This document shows positions 62,296-64,000 of a stretch of 64,000 nt of DNA, one piece after another. The notes beneath the pieces are model-generated. The model ran no database searches and was not told the origin of the DNA. It saw nothing but the letters and a program-made list of their open reading frames with translations. Origin of the DNA: Mycolicibacterium sp. BiH015. GTDB lineage: Bacteria > Actinomycetota > Actinomycetes > Mycobacteriales > Mycobacteriaceae. Location: NCBI RefSeq assembly GCF_027706845.1, contig NZ_JAQGCZ010000006.1, positions 186,001-250,000 on the forward strand. Reading direction: 5' to 3'. The first letter of the stretch is position 1. Each line of letters begins with the position of its first letter. Made by a program: the position numbers and the translations under genes.

Positions 62296-63399
62296 TTGAC
62301 CCGCCGCCCGCGCAGGTCGGCGTCCCTGCCGGTGTTCCCGTGGGACACCCTCGCCGAGGTGACCGCGGCCGCACGTGCCCACGACGGCGGCATCGTCGAT
62401 CTGTCGGTCGGTACGCCGGTGGACGACGTGGCGCCGGTCATCCGTGAGGCCCTCGCCGCCGCCGGCTCGGCGCCCGGCTATCCGACGACGCACGGCACTC
62501 CCGCGCTGCGCGAAGCGGCGGTGGCGGCCCTTCATCGGCGGTACGGAATCTCCGGTGTCGATCCGGCTGCCGTGTTACCTGCGATCGGTACCAAAGAGCT
62601 CATCGCGTGGCTGCCCACATTGCTGGGCCTCGGTGCCGGTGACACGGTCGTCGTTCCCGAGTTGGCCTATCCCACCTACGAGGTCGGCGCGCTGCTGGCC
62701 GGAAGCGCGGTGGTGCGCGCGGATTCGCTGACTCAGCTGGGCCCCTCGATCCCGGCGCTGGTCTACCTCAACTCGCCCAGCAATCCGACCGGCAAGGTCC
62801 TCGGCGTCGAGCATCTGCGCAAGGTTGTCGGCTGGGCCCGCGAGCGGGGTGTGCTGGTCGCCTCCGACGAGTGTTATCTGGGGCTGGGCTGGGATTCGAC
62901 GCCGCTCTCGATCCTGCATCCGGACGTCTGCGACGGCGACCACACCGGTCTGCTCGCACTGCACTCGTTGTCCAAGACCTCGTCTCTGGCGGGCTACCGC
63001 GCGGGATTCGTCGCGGGCGACCCCGACGTCGTCGCCGAGTTGCTGGCGATCCGCAAACACGCCGGGATGATGATGCCGACACCGATCCAGGCCGCGATGG
63101 TGGCCGCGCTCGGCGACGACGACCACGAAGCAGAGCAGCGCGCGCGGTACGAACGCCGCCGCGACCTGCTGCTCCCGGCGCTGCTGTCGGCCGGGTTCAC
63201 CGTCGACGACTCCGAGGCCGGGCTGTATCTGTGGGCGACGCGAGGTGAGCCGTGCCGCGACACTGTCGCCTGGTTCGCGCAGCGGGGGATCCTGGTGGCG
63301 CCGGGAGAGTTCTACGGGCCGCGCGGTGCGTCGCATGTGAGGGTGGCGCTGACGGCGACGGACGAGAGGATCACCGCTGCGGTGCAGCGATTGGGCTGA
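62296..63399 (+). CDS. dapC: N-succinyldiaminopimelate aminotransferase DapC
   Basis: The protein is 367 residues from TTG 62296; a CTG at 62281 overlapping the ferredoxin stop is an alternative. PLP-dependent fold type I aminotransferase: substrate loop VGTPVDDVAPVI, YLNSPSNPTGKVLG (about 155-168), SDECYLGLGWD (about 192) and the PLP lysine K227 in LHSLSKTSSLAGYRAGF. It converts N-succinyl-2-amino-6-ketopimelate to N-succinyl-LL-diaminopimelate in lysine and peptidoglycan synthesis. It corresponds to Rv1178. Its last codons and stop are the first copy of a 25-bp tandem repeat. Confidence 0.94.
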   Translation: MTRRPRRSASLPVFPWDTLAEVTAAARAHDGGIVDLSVGTPVDDVAPVIREALAAAGSAPGYPTTHGTPALREAAVAALHRRYGISGVDPAAVLPAIGTKELIAWLPTLLGLGAGDTVVVPELAYPTYEVGALLAGSAVVRADSLTQLGPSIPALVYLNSPSNPTGKVLGVEHLRKVVGWARERGVLVASDECYLGLGWDSTPLSILHPDVCDGDHTGLLALHSLSKTSSLAGYRAGFVAGDPDVVAELLAIRKHAGMMMPTPIQAAMVAALGDDDHEAEQRARYERRRDLLLPALLSAGFTVDDSEAGLYLWATRGEPCRDTVAWFAQRGILVAPGEFYGPRGASHVRVALTATDERITAAVQRLG

Positions 63400-63475
63400 G
63401 GCTGCGGTGCAGCGATTGGGCTGAGGCTGCGGTGCAGCGATTGGGCTGAGGCTGCGGTGCAGCGATTGGGCTGAG
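63376..63475. repeat. Four perfect 25-bp tandem units spanning the dapC stop codon
   Basis: GCTGCGGTGCAGCGATTGGG plus CTGAG repeats without a mismatch at 63376, 63401, 63426 and 63451. The first copy encodes the last residues of DapC (AAVQRLG) and its TGA. Each unit contains the hairpin GCTGC-GGT-GCAGC. Perfect identity points to recent expansion. Confidence 0.95.
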
Positions 63476-63516
63476 CCGACACGGCGCCGTTACATGCCGC
63501 CACGTCGGTGCGTGCG

Positions 63517-64000
63517 TCACGGTACGACCAGATCGGTGGGCACGACTGCGGCGAGCGCGGCGCGACACGCGCGAATGGCGGGTGTGCCTCGCAGCGCCGA
63601 CCTCGTCGCGGTGAAGACCGTGCGGCGGCGGCGGTCGACGTCGACGACCCGCAGCTGCGGGCGGCGTCGCACCCTCATCAGGTCGGGCAGGATCGCGACG
63701 GCGTTACCGCTTTCGATCAAGGCGATCTGTGCCTCGAGGTCATCGGTCTCGAATCGCACATCGGGCTCGAAACCCGCCCGGCGACAGAGCTGTTCGGCCC
63801 AGTGGCGGGAGGCGGTCCCCGCCGGTTCCATCGTCCACGGAAGTTCGGCGGCGTCCACGACGTCGCGCACCCGATCCCAGGGAGCGCCGGACGGGGGGAC
63901 GGCCAGTCGAAGCAGATCCGAGGTCAATGGTTCGCGATCGAGGTCGGGGTACACCCGGGCGGCGTGCCCGGGGTACTCCTCGGCGATCACCAGGTCGAAT
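63517..64000 (-). CDS. LysR family regulator, C-terminal part (5' end outside window)
   Basis: About 160 residues of a LysR-type substrate-binding domain are visible, from FDLVIAEEYPGH at the window edge. Then come PLTSDLLRLAVPP, WTMEPAGTASRHWAEQLCRRAGFEPDVRFETDDLEAQIALIESGNAVAILPDLM and a terminal VPTDLVVP. The helix-turn-helix part lies beyond position 64000. It is convergent with dapC across the 25-bp repeat array; the gap 63476-63516 has nothing else. Target genes are unknown. Confidence 0.85.
   Translation of the reverse strand, partial: FDLVIAEEYPGHAARVYPDLDREPLTSDLLRLAVPPSGAPWDRVRDVVDAAELPWTMEPAGTASRHWAEQLCRRAGFEPDVRFETDDLEAQIALIESGNAVAILPDLMRVRRRPQLRVVDVDRRRRTVFTATRSALRGTPAIRACRAALAAVVPTDLVVP

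Overview
The window is a high-G+C actinobacterial chromosome segment, almost certainly from a rapid-growing mycobacterium (Mycolicibacterium type). The evidence is the set of recognisable lineage-specific genes: pimE (phosphatidylinositol mannosides), mshB (mycothiol), fbiC (coenzyme F420), lpqW, an MmpL exporter, an Mce-associated protein, and many GTG starts and TANNNT leaderless promoters. From about 22.5 kb to the end, gene order matches my memory of the M. tuberculosis Rv1142c-Rv1178 block (echA10-mcr-SDR ... mmpL13 ... cobB-gntR-omt ... pimE-mutT2 ... typA-lpqW ... mshB ... fbiC ... fdxC-dapC). The narGHJI genes and the PE/PPE genes of that block are absent. No tRNA, rRNA, CRISPR array, complete insertion sequence or prophage was seen.

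Layout. 0-7 kb: end of an Mce-associated gene, a WS/DGAT-like acyltransferase, a TetR repressor divergent from a carotenoid oxygenase with two matching palindromic operators between them, and two membrane-protein genes. 7-11.5 kb: a FadR-type regulator, a secreted PGRS-like glycine-rich protein without a PE domain, and a coupled LuxC-like/LuxE-like acyl-reduction pair. 11.5-16 kb: a CoA-transferase, then a thiolase-crotonase-acyl-CoA dehydrogenase operon for acyl-CoA breakdown. 16-22.5 kb: a secreted fasciclin protein, an SDR/TetR operon, a gamma-carbonic anhydrase, an NAD-binding/CPBP protease pair and an MFS exporter. 22.5-31 kb: the crotonase/mcr/HSD10-like SDR/nitronate monooxygenase group and an intact mmpL13-tetR-methyltransferase operon with its own palindrome.

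31-46 kb: sirtuin and GntR divergent pair, two tandem SAM methyltransferases, an F420-dependent reductase, an acyltransferase, and two solute:sodium symporter modules. The second symporter is in one operon with a LytS/LytTR two-component system, which suggests carboxylate sensing. Then come a DNA-repair-like protein, a resolvase-domain relic, a nitroreductase and two Ala/Pro-rich secreted proteins. 46-64 kb: pimE, pterin dehydratase, mutT2, typA, lpqW, a ClC channel, mshB with a predicted 35-residue companion, fbiC, an FAH-family enzyme, YceI, a GH16-like protein, the 7Fe ferredoxin, dapC and a partial LysR regulator.

Beyond the genes, the window is rich in short-repeat structure. Four genes have tandem 25-31 bp units beginning at or around their stop codon, and each unit carries a tight hairpin (16.0, 34.3, 56.3 and 63.4 kb). 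Two families of dispersed roughly 60-bp intergenic elements each occur twice (6.2/38.2 kb and 59.2/61.7 kb). Several convergent gene pairs are separated by long perfect inverted repeats. Function assignments below come from reading protein motifs; no database search was possible.
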